This document shows, in pieces, positions 1 through 7,685 of a DNA stretch of 64,000 nt. This DNA is from Listeria ivanovii subsp. ivanovii (lineage in GTDB: Bacteria > Bacillota > Bacilli > Lactobacillales > Listeriaceae). The notes under the pieces were generated by a model. That model did no database searches and was not told the DNA's origin. It saw only the letters and a list, made by a program, of their open reading frames with translations. Position numbers and translations under genes: made by a program. The DNA is taken from positions 1,968,001-2,032,000 of the forward strand of contig NZ_LT906478.1 in the NCBI RefSeq assembly GCF_900187025.1, written 5' to 3'. The first letter of the stretch is position 1; each line of letters opens with the position of its first letter.

Positions 1-625
1 GGATATTAAAATCATTCATCAGGTTGATCAGCGCTCTATAAGAATAGCATTGCTTATTAAAAACGTATAAGCGCTCTTCCGTCAATATTTTTTGTAGTGG
101 TATTCCTTTTGTTTTACCAATGAATACTAATTTATCACGCGACAGCATCTCAGATATGATTTGCTTGTCTTGAAACAAATTATCCTTTTCCAGTTCAGCC
201 ACATAAGCAATCGTTAGTTCTCTATTTACTATTTTATATATTAATTCATTGGTAGTTGCACTGACGATTGACAATTTTTTATTCGGAAACTGTGAATAAA
301 AGTCTTTAATAATAGTATTAAATTGCATAGGAAAAGTGGACTGAGGAATACCAATCAAAATATTTTCTTCTTTGTTACTGATAATAGCAGTGGTTTCCTC
401 CCAGAGCAAAATCATTTTTTTAAATTGTTGATAGAGTTTCTCCCCATTCTGAGTTAGTTCAACGCCATTAGAGTGTCGAAAGAAGAGTTGGGTATTAAAC
501 TGTTTTTCTATATTTTTTATTTTATTCGACATATTAGATTGTAAATGATGTAATTCATTTGCAGCAGCAGAAATACTTTTAAGTTCCGCAACTTTATTAA
601 AAGCTCTCATATTCTCAATATCCAT
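1..625 (-). CDS. LysR-type transcriptional regulator (3' part cut by window edge)
   Basis: An open frame runs from an ATG at 625 (with AAAAGGAGTAAG just upstream) to the window edge with no stop, giving 208 residues of a family that is usually near 290. Residues 1-60 form the winged helix-turn-helix typical of LysR regulators (starts MDIENMRAF, then SISAAANELHHLQSNMSNKI and FFRHSNGVELTQNGE). From about residue 90 the start of the effector-binding domain is visible (ILIGIPQST). It is transcribed divergently from the nitroreductase at 845, the usual arrangement for a LysR regulator and its target, so it probably controls that gene. The effector is unknown. The family call is firm; the target is inferred. 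Confidence 0.88.
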   Translation of the reverse strand, partial: MDIENMRAFNKVAELKSISAAANELHHLQSNMSNKIKNIEKQFNTQLFFRHSNGVELTQNGEKLYQQFKKMILLWEETTAIISNKEENILIGIPQSTFPMQFNTIIKDFYSQFPNKKLSIVSATTNELIYKIVNRELTIAYVAELEKDNLFQDKQIISEMLSRDKLVFIGKTKGIPLQKILTEERLYVFNKQCYSYRALINLMNDFNI

Positions 626-651
626 ATCTTACTCCTTTTGATATCAAAATT

Positions 652-707
652 AATGATACCTCTATATGATTTATGCATTTCAAATGATACTAAAAATAGA
701 TTATACT
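652..707 (+). promoter_or_regulatory. Divergent control region: promoter for nitroreductase and direct repeats
   Basis: TTCAAA at 679-684 and TATACT at 702-707, 17 bp apart, make a plausible sigma-A promoter reading toward the nitroreductase. The octamer AATGATAC occurs at 652-659 and again at 683-690, 31 bp apart, with the second copy overlapping the -35 box. Such repeats are candidate sites for the divergent LysR regulator. The rest of 708-844 would be an untranslated leader of about 130 bases; I see no known RNA element in it. Confidence 0.4.
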
Positions 708-844
708 TTACTTACCATTTAAATTCAAGAAATCCAGTAGATGAAAAAGTCAAGGTATGCCTGAAAATCTGGAAAAACGTTTGTATATTCTAGTTTTATT
801 AAATGGTGAGAAATTATTTGATAAACACAATTGGAGGAGAAATT

Positions 845-1582
845 ATGAACACAACCACTCAACAATTATTTAAGCATGTTTCCGTTCGAGAATTTAAAAA
901 AAAGCCCTTATCTGATGAGGTCAAACAAACTTTAGTAGCAGCGGCCAGAAGTGGTGCTACTTCCCATTTCGTTCAAGCTTTTTCTATTTTAGAAATTACG
1001 GATCCAACGTTACGGGAGAAATTAGCTGAGATTACGGATAGCGCTTCTTATGTTAAACAAACTGGAACCTTTTATGTGTTTGTTGGGGATTTATATCGCC
1101 AATCTAAACTTTTACTTGCGAACAATCAATCCTTAGAGGGCTTAAGAAATATGGAGTCTTTATTAGTGGGAGTGGTGGATGCAACGATTGCAGCTCAAAA
1201 TATGGTTGTTGCAGCAGAATCATTAGAACTAGGAACCTGCTATATCGGTGGAATCCGAAATGACATCGCAAAAATTTCTGAGTTGTTAAATTTGCCTCCG
1301 TTTACAATTCCAATTTTCGGACTAACTATTGGCATTCCAGCACACAAAAATCAAGTCAAACCGCGTCTGTTATTTGAAAATCAAGTAAGCGAAAATCAAT
1401 ATCCCCATGAACAATTCGCAAATTTAAAAGACTATGAAGCCTTAACAAGAGAATATTATGCCTTACGTGAAAAAAATGAACAACAAACTTCTTGCTCTGA
1501 TAAGAATATCGAATTTTTTAAAGAGATACGAAGACCAGAAATTGCAGCTTTTTTGAAAAAACAGGGTTTTACGTTAAATTAA
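845..1582 (+). CDS. NADPH-dependent flavin oxidoreductase / nitroreductase (NfsA/Frp type)
   Basis: This 245-residue protein matches the NfsA/FRP/NfrA1 branch of the nitroreductase family, FMN enzymes that use NAD(P)H to reduce nitroaromatics, quinones or flavins. Visible family features are the N-terminal HVSVREFKKKPLSDE, ARSGATSHFVQAFS, the DATIAAQNMVVAAESLELGTCYIGGIRN segment, and the loop with LTIGIPAH. The start is the ATG at 845, which has GGAGGAGA at 833-840. An in-frame ATG at 803 has no ribosome site. It stands alone between the divergent LysR gene and a strong terminator. The natural substrate cannot be told from sequence. Confidence 0.88.
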   Translation: MNTTTQQLFKHVSVREFKKKPLSDEVKQTLVAAARSGATSHFVQAFSILEITDPTLREKLAEITDSASYVKQTGTFYVFVGDLYRQSKLLLANNQSLEGLRNMESLLVGVVDATIAAQNMVVAAESLELGTCYIGGIRNDIAKISELLNLPPFTIPIFGLTIGIPAHKNQVKPRLLFENQVSENQYPHEQFANLKDYEALTREYYALREKNEQQTSCSDKNIEFFKEIRRPEIAAFLKKQGFTLN

Positions 1583-1610
1583 AATAGATTTGCGTTTGCT
1601 TTCTAAATGG

Positions 1611-1657
1611 AAAAATACGTAACAGAAATCTAAAATCAGATTTTGTTACGTATTTTT
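1611..1657. terminator. Bidirectional intrinsic terminator
   Basis: An inverted repeat AAAAATACGTAAC / GTTACGTATTTTT forms a long stem with an A-tract on one side and a T-tract on the other. It can end transcripts of the nitroreductase (+) and of the ypoC operon (-), which converge here. Confidence 0.85.
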
Positions 1658-1673
1658 CTCATTAAACAGGAAA

Positions 1674-2165
1674 TTATTTTTTCGCAATTAATTTACGCTG
1701 CTCTAGTACTAATTCATTTAACTGCCGAAATCCTAAATAAGTATTTCCACGCTTTAATACATATTCCAACCGTTCTTCTAAGTTTAATGGCTTCATATCA
1801 AGAGTGCTAATTTGTTCCATCAAATTGTCTAGTTGAACCGGACGATGATTACTCCAAAATAAAATGGATAAAAAAATACCAAGTGCATCTCTTACCACAA
1901 CTGGTGCAGGTTTTCTATGTACTTTTAACTCTTTTTCCATACTTTCTGCCAAATTCGTCATATGTTTCGCAAGTTTTCGGCAAGCTTTATCCGTTTGGTT
2001 TTTCCATGGGATAACGCCGCCACCTCTCGTATAAAATTGCTGCTCTTGCCAAAAAGGTAAGCCACTTACATAGATAGATTCAGAATCATATTCTTCTACC
2101 ACAACATCTGGCGCAGGGAAATCTGGATGGGCTAACTCCACTGCATATTTAAACTCAGCCATCAA
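1674..2165 (-). CDS. ypoC: YpoC-like protein of unknown function
   Basis: This 163-residue acidic/basic mixed protein lies directly after nth and overlaps it by 11 bases, the same position as ypoC in Bacillus subtilis. I see no signal peptide, membrane segment or catalytic motif. Near the middle is a hydrophobic helix (DALGIFLSILFWSN), and the C-terminus has a helical FRQLNELVLEQRKLIAKK. The function is unknown in the family. In Bacillus the next genes are ponA and recU; here the strand switches to an unrelated LysR/nitroreductase pair, so the usual neighbours are either further away or displaced. Confidence 0.75.
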   Translation of the reverse strand: MMAEFKYAVELAHPDFPAPDVVVEEYDSESIYVSGLPFWQEQQFYTRGGGVIPWKNQTDKACRKLAKHMTNLAESMEKELKVHRKPAPVVVRDALGIFLSILFWSNHRPVQLDNLMEQISTLDMKPLNLEERLEYVLKRGNTYLGFRQLNELVLEQRKLIAKK

Positions 2166-2814
2166 ATCCCCTCACTTTCGCTTGTTTTTTCCCTTCGCGG
2201 CATAAATAAAGAAGTGGACATGTCGGACATTCTGGGTTTCGCGCTTTGCAATGATATCTACCGAAGAAAATCATATAATGGTGCGCGTCCGACCATAGTT
2301 CTTCCGGTAATTTTCGTTTTAACGTTTCTTCCACTTCTACTACCGAATCTTTCCGTCTGCAAATACCAAGTCGTTTACTAATCCGCTCCACGTGAGTATC
2401 CACAGCAATAGCAGGCACACCAAAACCAACCGAAAGTACAACATTGGCTGTTTTTCTACCAACGCCGGGTAAGCTTTCAAGTTCTGCATGAGTCTGTGGT
2501 ACTTCTCCGTTAAACTCAGTTAGCAACTTTTGTGATAGTCCTTGAATATTTTTAGCTTTATTTCGATATAAACCAATGGAACGGATATCATCCATTAATT
2601 CATCAAGCGATACAGCTAAATAATCTTCAGGTTTATGATATTTTTCAAAAAGAGAAGCCGTTACTCGGTTCACTAATACATCTGTGCACTGGGCAGATAA
2701 AACCACAGCAACTAAGAGTTCAAACGTGTTTTTATGGATTAGCTCACAGTGAGCCGCAGGGAACATTTTAGCCATTTCTTCAACGCATAAGACAGTTTGT
2801 TTATTAGATAGCAA
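2155..2814 (-). CDS. nth: Endonuclease III, DNA glycosylase/AP lyase
   Basis: Nth removes oxidised pyrimidines and cleaves the abasic site in base excision repair. The sequence has the helix-hairpin-helix LPGVGRKTANVV with the catalytic lysine, the catalytic aspartate in AVDTHVERISKRLG, and a C-terminal 4Fe-4S loop with cysteines spaced C-x6-C-x2-C-x5-C (CKARNPECPTCPLLYLC). I chose a TTG start at 2814, giving 219 residues, the same length as the Bacillus protein. An in-frame ATG at 2853 lies inside dnaD, has no ribosome site and would add 13 unconserved residues. It is translationally coupled with dnaD and ypoC. Confidence 0.95.
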   Translation of the reverse strand: MLSNKQTVLCVEEMAKMFPAAHCELIHKNTFELLVAVVLSAQCTDVLVNRVTASLFEKYHKPEDYLAVSLDELMDDIRSIGLYRNKAKNIQGLSQKLLTEFNGEVPQTHAELESLPGVGRKTANVVLSVGFGVPAIAVDTHVERISKRLGICRRKDSVVEVEETLKRKLPEELWSDAHHYMIFFGRYHCKARNPECPTCPLLYLCREGKKQAKVRGFDG

Positions 2815-2824
2815 TTTAGTTTCG

Positions 2825-3544
2825 TCACCCTTTTCTTTTTTCAAGCCAGTCATATAATGGTATAGATCCTGCGCTTTTTTTCACTTCATCTTTGTTTATC
2901 GTTTGTGTTGTTCGCCCGTTTTGATGAAACTCCTCTGCCACTCGTTTGGCATCATCGATTGTTTTTACACCTTGTTTTGACCAATTGAGCAATATTCTAT
3001 CAATATAACGGAAATTTAATTTTTGTGAAATAACGGCCTCTTTTAATGCTTCTTTGATTAAATCAGGGCTAGTTTTATCTTGATCTAACCAAGCAGATAA
3101 CATTTCCGCTTCCATCGGTGAAAGTGGTCTCCCAAATTCCGCTTCAAAAAGGCTGTATAAATTGGTTTGCTTTTCCATTTGTTTTTCTTGTCTGTCTTCC
3201 GCTTCGTTATTTTCATATAGAGCTACTAACTTCCCCCAAAGTGGTGCTAAACTATATCGTTCGGAAATCATTTGAGAAGCATCTTGCCCTTGTTCAATAG
3301 CAATCATGCCTTTTTTTAGAAGCGAGTCCATCGTTTTAATTGTATCTTCTAGTCGTAGTGTTGTTCGTTCTGTTAACATTTCCATAGAAGGAAAAAATTC
3401 AGCATCGACCGCAAAAGATTGAATTTGAAGCAATAGCATCATTTCCATCTCCTTTAAACCAATTGCTGTATAATTTTTTACTAGTACTTGCGGCAAAGTT
3501 ACTTGCCCTTCATTCATCCAATTTTCAAGCATTTTTTGATTCAT
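2825..3544 (-). CDS. dnaD: DNA replication initiation protein DnaD
   Basis: DnaD helps remodel the origin with DnaA and recruit the DnaB/DnaI helicase-loading machinery in low-GC Gram-positives. The 239-residue protein has an N-terminal winged-helix domain (residues about 1-110) and the C-terminal DnaD/DnaB_2 domain, recognisable by FEAEFGRPLSPMEAEMLSAW and LNFRYIDRILLNWSKQGV. The ATG at 3544 is preferred because GGAGTGAGGTG precedes it; a GTG at 3553 lies within that ribosome site. The gene heads the dnaD-nth-ypoC cluster, as in Bacillus. Confidence 0.93.
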   Translation of the reverse strand: MNQKMLENWMNEGQVTLPQVLVKNYTAIGLKEMEMMLLLQIQSFAVDAEFFPSMEMLTERTTLRLEDTIKTMDSLLKKGMIAIEQGQDASQMISERYSLAPLWGKLVALYENNEAEDRQEKQMEKQTNLYSLFEAEFGRPLSPMEAEMLSAWLDQDKTSPDLIKEALKEAVISQKLNFRYIDRILLNWSKQGVKTIDDAKRVAEEFHQNGRTTQTINKDEVKKSAGSIPLYDWLEKRKG

Positions 3545-3743
3545 TTTAAACACCTCACTCCAAAATTATAACATGGTTTTCGAGGGAAAAATATAAAAGT
3601 AGAGATAAAATAAAGAAATCCCTTAGAAAATGCTTTTATGGCCAAGAAAAATAGTAGCTAGCAAATAACTCCTACATAAAAGCGTAGGATCATGTATTAC
3701 ATTCTAAGCTTTCTTTTTATATTCGATGTCTTTGCAAATAAGT

Positions 3744-4399
3744 TTATTTATTCTCTCGTTTATTAACTTCTATTGTAATAAATTCAGGTAAATAGTTAGG
3801 GCTACATCCCTTTGCTACTTTTTCTTCTTTATAAAGACCAGTTTTTTCACCTAGTTGCATACAACGGGCACGATACTTTTTATCATAAATACCTATCCAT
3901 CCAGCAGTGAAATTCATCGCCCATTGTACTTCTGCTTCTTCCTGCCTAATATTAGCTTCTAACGCGGAAAGTAAGTATTCGGTGGTGTCTGGTGGTGTTT
4001 GTCCCGTCCATCTAAGGCGAGCTTGATAATACCAAAAAATTCGCCTTTGAAGAGCAGATGGACTATCTTCCCATGACTCCATCAATGTAATTGTCATCTT
4101 ATCTTTCATAAGTTGATTAGCCATTAACCAGTCCATTAAATTATTTCGTTCGTCAAAAGAATACACTTGCATGTCTTTATCCAGTTTATTTAAAAGATCT
4201 TGTGTAAGAAGCTTTTTGTCCATAATCAAGATTGCTAGTAGACGTGGAAAGAATTCTTCGGTTCTCCAAAGTCCCAAGGCTAATTCATGATTTTTTTAAT
4301 TTCTTTTGCAAGTTTTCTTAAATCACCAAGCTTTGTTTGATCATCTATCTGTACTAAAATGCTTTCTAGTTTGGAAGAATGTATCGTTTTTTTATCCAT
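3744..4399 (-). pseudogene. DNA alkylation repair (AlkD/HEAT-like) gene broken by a -1 frameshift
   Basis: A good start (ATG at 4399 after GGGGAGG) opens a frame reading MDKKTIHSSKLESILVQIDD and on to KKIMN, where it stops at a TAG near 4283. The neighbouring frame continues without a gap, reading HELALGLWRTEEFFPRLLAI and on to a stop at 3744. Adding one base in the run of seven T (4291-4297; A on the coding strand) joins the frames into one protein of about 218 residues that looks like the AlkD-like HEAT-repeat DNA alkylation repair family, with conserved FFPRLLAI, QRRIFWYYQARLRW and NFTAGWIGIYDKKYR. The gene sits between asnS and dnaD. It may be a real mutation, a slippage-dependent switch or a sequencing error. 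A weak internal TTG at 4277 could start a truncated 177-residue product. Confidence 0.72.
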
Positions 4400-4495
4400 T
4401 TTTTCCTCCCCTTTATCAAAAGCTTGTGTTTAATTGATTTTCCCTAATGACTTCCGCTATATTTCTTATTGTAATTGTAGCATATTTATTTATGG

Positions 4496-4530
4496 CATAA
4501 AAAAATAGAGGCATATTTGAATACCTCTAT
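4496..4530 (-). terminator. Intrinsic terminator after asnS
   Basis: On the minus strand ATAGAGG pairs with CCTCTAT across a 12-base loop, followed by a run of T. It lies just after the asnS stop and separates it from the downstream alkD-like/dnaD cluster. Confidence 0.8.
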
Positions 4531-4547
4531 CTAAATTTAAATGATTA

Positions 4548-5840
4548 TTATGGATATAAACGATTTAACAAGCGTGGGAATGGAATTGTTTCACGCACAT
4601 GTTCTGTTCCTGAAATCCAAGCAACTGTACGTTCTAAGCCAAGTCCAAAACCAGAATGTGGTACAGAGCCATAACGAGCTAAATCAATATACCAGCTATA
4701 GGCTTCTTGATCTAAGTCAAAATCTTTCATTCGTGCTTGTAATGTTTCTAAATCATGAATACGCTCAGAACCACCAATAATTTCACCGTAACCTTCTGGC
4801 GCAATCATATCTGCACATAATACTACTTGATCATTTTCCGGATCTTCTGGCATATAAAATGGTTTAATAGCTTTTGGATAATGGGTAATGAAAACAGGTT
4901 TTTCAAAGCTATCTGCAATAGCTGTTTCATGTGGTGCACCAAAGTCGTCACCCCAAACAATATCATCAAAACCTAATTTGTGTAATAAATCTATCGCTTC
5001 TGTATACGTAATGCGAGGGAACGGAGCAACCATTTTTTCTAAATGACTAACATCACGTCCAAGGCGATCTAGTTCTAAACGACAGTTATCAAGTACCGCT
5101 TTCACTAAAAATGCCACATAATTCTCTTGTACTTTCAAGCTGTCTTCTAATTTGTAAAACGCCATCTCTGGTTCAATCATCCAGAATTCGATTAAGTGAC
5201 GACGTGTTTTCGATTTTTCAGCACGGAATGTTGGACCAAAGGAAAATACTTTACCAAATGCCATTGCTGCGGCTTCCATATATAATTGACCACTTTGAGA
5301 AAGAAAGGCATCTTCTTCAAAATATTTAGTATGGAAAAGTTCCGTTGTTCCTTCTGGTGCACTGCCTGTCAAGATTGGTGGATCAATTTTTAAGAAGCCT
5401 TCTTTATTGAAAAATTCGTATGTAGCACGGATAATTTCATTACGAATTTTCATAATCGCATGTTGACGATTAGAACGTAACCATAAATGACGATGGTCCA
5501 TTAAAAATTCTGTTCCATGTTCTTTTGGTGTAATTGGATAATCATGCGATTCACTGATTACTTCCACACCAGACACAGCCATTTCATAGCCAAACGGAGA
5601 GCGTGTATCTTCGTTGATTGTACCAGTAACAAACAGGCTCGTCTCTTGTGTTAAAGCTTTCGCTGCTGCAAAAATTTCTTCGCCAACTTCTGCTTTTACG
5701 ACAACCCCTTGCATAAAGCCAGTTCCATCGCGTAGTTGCAAAAATGCGATTTTACCACTTGAACGTTTATTCGCTAGCCATACACCAATTGTTACTTCTT
5801 TTCCGACAAAGTCGGATGCTTGATTAATTGTTATTTTCAC
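4548..5840 (-). CDS. asnS: Asparagine--tRNA ligase
   Basis: This class II aminoacyl-tRNA synthetase charges tRNA-Asn in the cytoplasm. The 430 residues show the N-terminal OB-fold anticodon-binding domain ([26 protein letters not shown]), class II motif 2 ([22 protein letters not shown]) and motif 3 near the C-terminus ([13 protein letters not shown]). The absence of a long insertion and the overall length favour AsnS over AspS. It follows aspB by 13 bases, so the two are probably co-transcribed, with the ATG at 5840 as the only good start. Confidence 0.97.
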   Translation of the reverse strand: MKITINQASDFVGKEVTIGVWLANKRSSGKIAFLQLRDGTGFMQGVVVKAEVGEEIFAAAKALTQETSLFVTGTINEDTRSPFGYEMAVSGVEVISESHDYPITPKEHGTEFLMDHRHLWLRSNRQHAIMKIRNEIIRATYEFFNKEGFLKIDPPILTGSAPEGTTELFHTKYFEEDAFLSQSGQLYMEAAAMAFGKVFSFGPTFRAEKSKTRRHLIEFWMIEPEMAFYKLEDSLKVQENYVAFLVKAVLDNCRLELDRLGRDVSHLEKMVAPFPRITYTEAIDLLHKLGFDDIVWGDDFGAPHETAIADSFEKPVFITHYPKAIKPFYMPEDPENDQVVLCADMIAPEGYGEIIGGSERIHDLETLQARMKDFDLDQEAYSWYIDLARYGSVPHSGFGLGLERTVAWISGTEHVRETIPFPRLLNRLYP

Positions 5841-5853
5841 TCGTCTACACTCC

Positions 5854-7035
5854 CTATTTCATAAAACTTTTTATTCGATTTATAGCTTCTTGGAATAAGT
5901 CTGGGTTTGTTGCATAAGAAAGGCGTATATAATCTGGCATTCCGAATCCTGAGCCTGGAATGACTGCGACTTTCGCTTCATCTAAAAGAGCTGCTACAAA
6001 CGCATCTACATCCTGAAAACCTTTTTTATGTGCCGCTTCTTTTGCATCAATAAAGAAGTAAAAAGCGCCATCTGGTTTTTTTGGTTTAAATCCTGGAATA
6101 CTTTGTAGTTCGGGATAAAAGCGTTCCATTCGTTCTTCAAAAGCTTGGTACATTTTTTCAGGTATTTCTTGGCTACCAACGTATGCTTCCAGTGCTGCAT
6201 ATTGCGCGTTAGCTGTTGGATTGCTCGTTAAATGATCTGCGAGTTTACTCATTCCGGCGATAATTTCTTTATTGGCAGCAGCATAGCCAATCCGCCATCC
6301 CGTCATCGAATAAGCTTTTGATACACCATTGATGAGAATCGTTAAATCATATAAACGATCACTTAAACTTGCGATGGAAACTAAGTCTTGTTTATTTCCA
6401 TAGTATAATTTTTCATATATTTCATCAGATAAGATATAAATCTGATGTTTTTCTGCTATTGCTCCAATAGCCGCTAATTCTTTCTTTGTATAGCACATGC
6501 CAGATGGATTATTAGGTGAGTTCAGCACAATCGCTTTCGTTTTTTTCGTAATCGCTTTTTCAAAATCGATGGCAGAAATTTTGAAATCGGCATCAAAACC
6601 AGTTTCTACAAAAACGGGAACTCCACCAGCTAATTTGACTTGCTCTGGGTAAGTAACCCAATAAGGGACAGGAATAATAACTTCATCACCGGGATCCAAA
6701 ATCGTTTGAAATGCGGAATATAAAACATGTTTTGCACCAGTTCCTACGAAAACTTGATTCGTTTCATAGTTTAATGACTGGTCTTTTGCCAGCTTGTCGA
6801 CAATCGCTTGTTTTAATTCGATAATCCCGCTAGAAGGCGTGTACTTCGTAAATCCTTTATTCATAGAATCTACAGCTGCATCGATGATATTTTGCGGAGT
6901 ATTGAAATCTGGCTCCCCAGCACCTAACCCGATAACATCCATTCCTTCTTGTTTCATTTGTTTCGCTTTTGCCGTAATCGCAAGTGTAGGCGATGCGGCC
7001 ACTCCTTTGACACGTCTTGATAACGGTAAGTCCAT
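5854..7035 (-). CDS. aspB: Aspartate aminotransferase (PLP-dependent, class I)
   Basis: AspB transfers an amino group between aspartate and 2-oxoglutarate. The 393-residue fold-type I enzyme has the cofactor lysine in [20 protein letters not shown], the [11 protein letters not shown] and [12 protein letters not shown] segments that hold PLP, and a C-terminal substrate-binding arginine in IRLSYATN. The start ATG follows AAGAGGAGGG. It lies between ypmB and asnS, the same order as in Bacillus, and supplies aspartate for the neighbouring asparaginyl-tRNA and pantothenate pathways. Confidence 0.94.
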   Translation of the reverse strand: MDLPLSRRVKGVAASPTLAITAKAKQMKQEGMDVIGLGAGEPDFNTPQNIIDAAVDSMNKGFTKYTPSSGIIELKQAIVDKLAKDQSLNYETNQVFVGTGAKHVLYSAFQTILDPGDEVIIPVPYWVTYPEQVKLAGGVPVFVETGFDADFKISAIDFEKAITKKTKAIVLNSPNNPSGMCYTKKELAAIGAIAEKHQIYILSDEIYEKLYYGNKQDLVSIASLSDRLYDLTILINGVSKAYSMTGWRIGYAAANKEIIAGMSKLADHLTSNPTANAQYAALEAYVGSQEIPEKMYQAFEERMERFYPELQSIPGFKPKKPDGAFYFFIDAKEAAHKKGFQDVDAFVAALLDEAKVAVIPGSGFGMPDYIRLSYATNPDLFQEAINRIKSFMK

Positions 7036-7055
7036 TTAATTCCCTCCTCTTATTT

Positions 7056-7577
7056 TTACAAGTTTTCTATTTCTCGGTACCATTCACCAGTTTCAAAATC
7101 AATATCAAAGTAATTTAGGTTATCATTCTTATCTATATAAGCGACTTCCCAAATCGGCGTTCCTTTTTCCATACCTAAATTCGCATGAAGAATTTTCTTT
7201 GGGTTCTTTGCTTTCTCGACTTTATCACGTGCTTGTTGCTCTGTGATACCGTCAGAGGCGAATTTAACATATACTTTGCCGGATTTTTTCTTAGGAACCC
7301 AGACAATGATATTTTTATTCTTACTATTCTTCCCTGTTAATACGTAATACACTTCTTGCGGACCATTGTATAAATAAAATTTGTCAGTGGACTGTAAATC
7401 TACTTGCCCGCTTATTCGGTCTAAAGCTTCGGTTTCTGCTTCTGATACTGGTTTTTCCGCGTATTTAACATACAGAAAAACCGCCACAATAAGCACAATA
7501 ACTATGCCGAGAATAATCGCTATCCATTTGCCAATCTTACGCTTAGGTTTTCTATTTCGCAAAATAATCTCGCTCAT
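7056..7577 (-). CDS. ypmB: YpmB-like membrane-anchored protein (DUF5590 type)
   Basis: A short cytoplasmic N-terminus (MSEIILRNRKPKRKIGKW) is followed by one membrane helix (IAIILGIVIVLIVAVFLYV) and an external domain rich in lysine and aromatic residues, ending WEVAYIDKNDNLNYFDIDFETGEWY. This resembles the PepSY-like repeats of YpmB, and the position between dinG and aspB matches Bacillus. The function is unknown. The start is uncertain: an in-frame ATG at 7625 would add 16 residues. I prefer 7577 because a TATAAT at about 7640-7645 would place the 7625 start almost at the transcript end. Neither has a clear ribosome site. Confidence 0.75.
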   Translation of the reverse strand: MSEIILRNRKPKRKIGKWIAIILGIVIVLIVAVFLYVKYAEKPVSEAETEALDRISGQVDLQSTDKFYLYNGPQEVYYVLTGKNSKNKNIIVWVPKKKSGKVYVKFASDGITEQQARDKVEKAKNPKKILHANLGMEKGTPIWEVAYIDKNDNLNYFDIDFETGEWYREIENL

Positions 7578-7685
7578 TTCTATTTCTAAATTACCGGAAG
7601 TCCATCCGGCGATATGCAATTTCATTTTCGCATAGATACATTATAGCAATAGCCGCCATATATTTGAAGTCATATCAAGAAAAAT

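Noticed and set aside
3660-3700. Short inverted repeat TCCTAC/GTAGGA between the alkD-like gene and dnaD
   Set aside because: Only a 6-bp stem and no T-tract; not enough for a terminator.
4541-4780. Open frame on the plus strand inside asnS
   Set aside because: Antisense shadow of the asnS coding sequence with no ribosome site.
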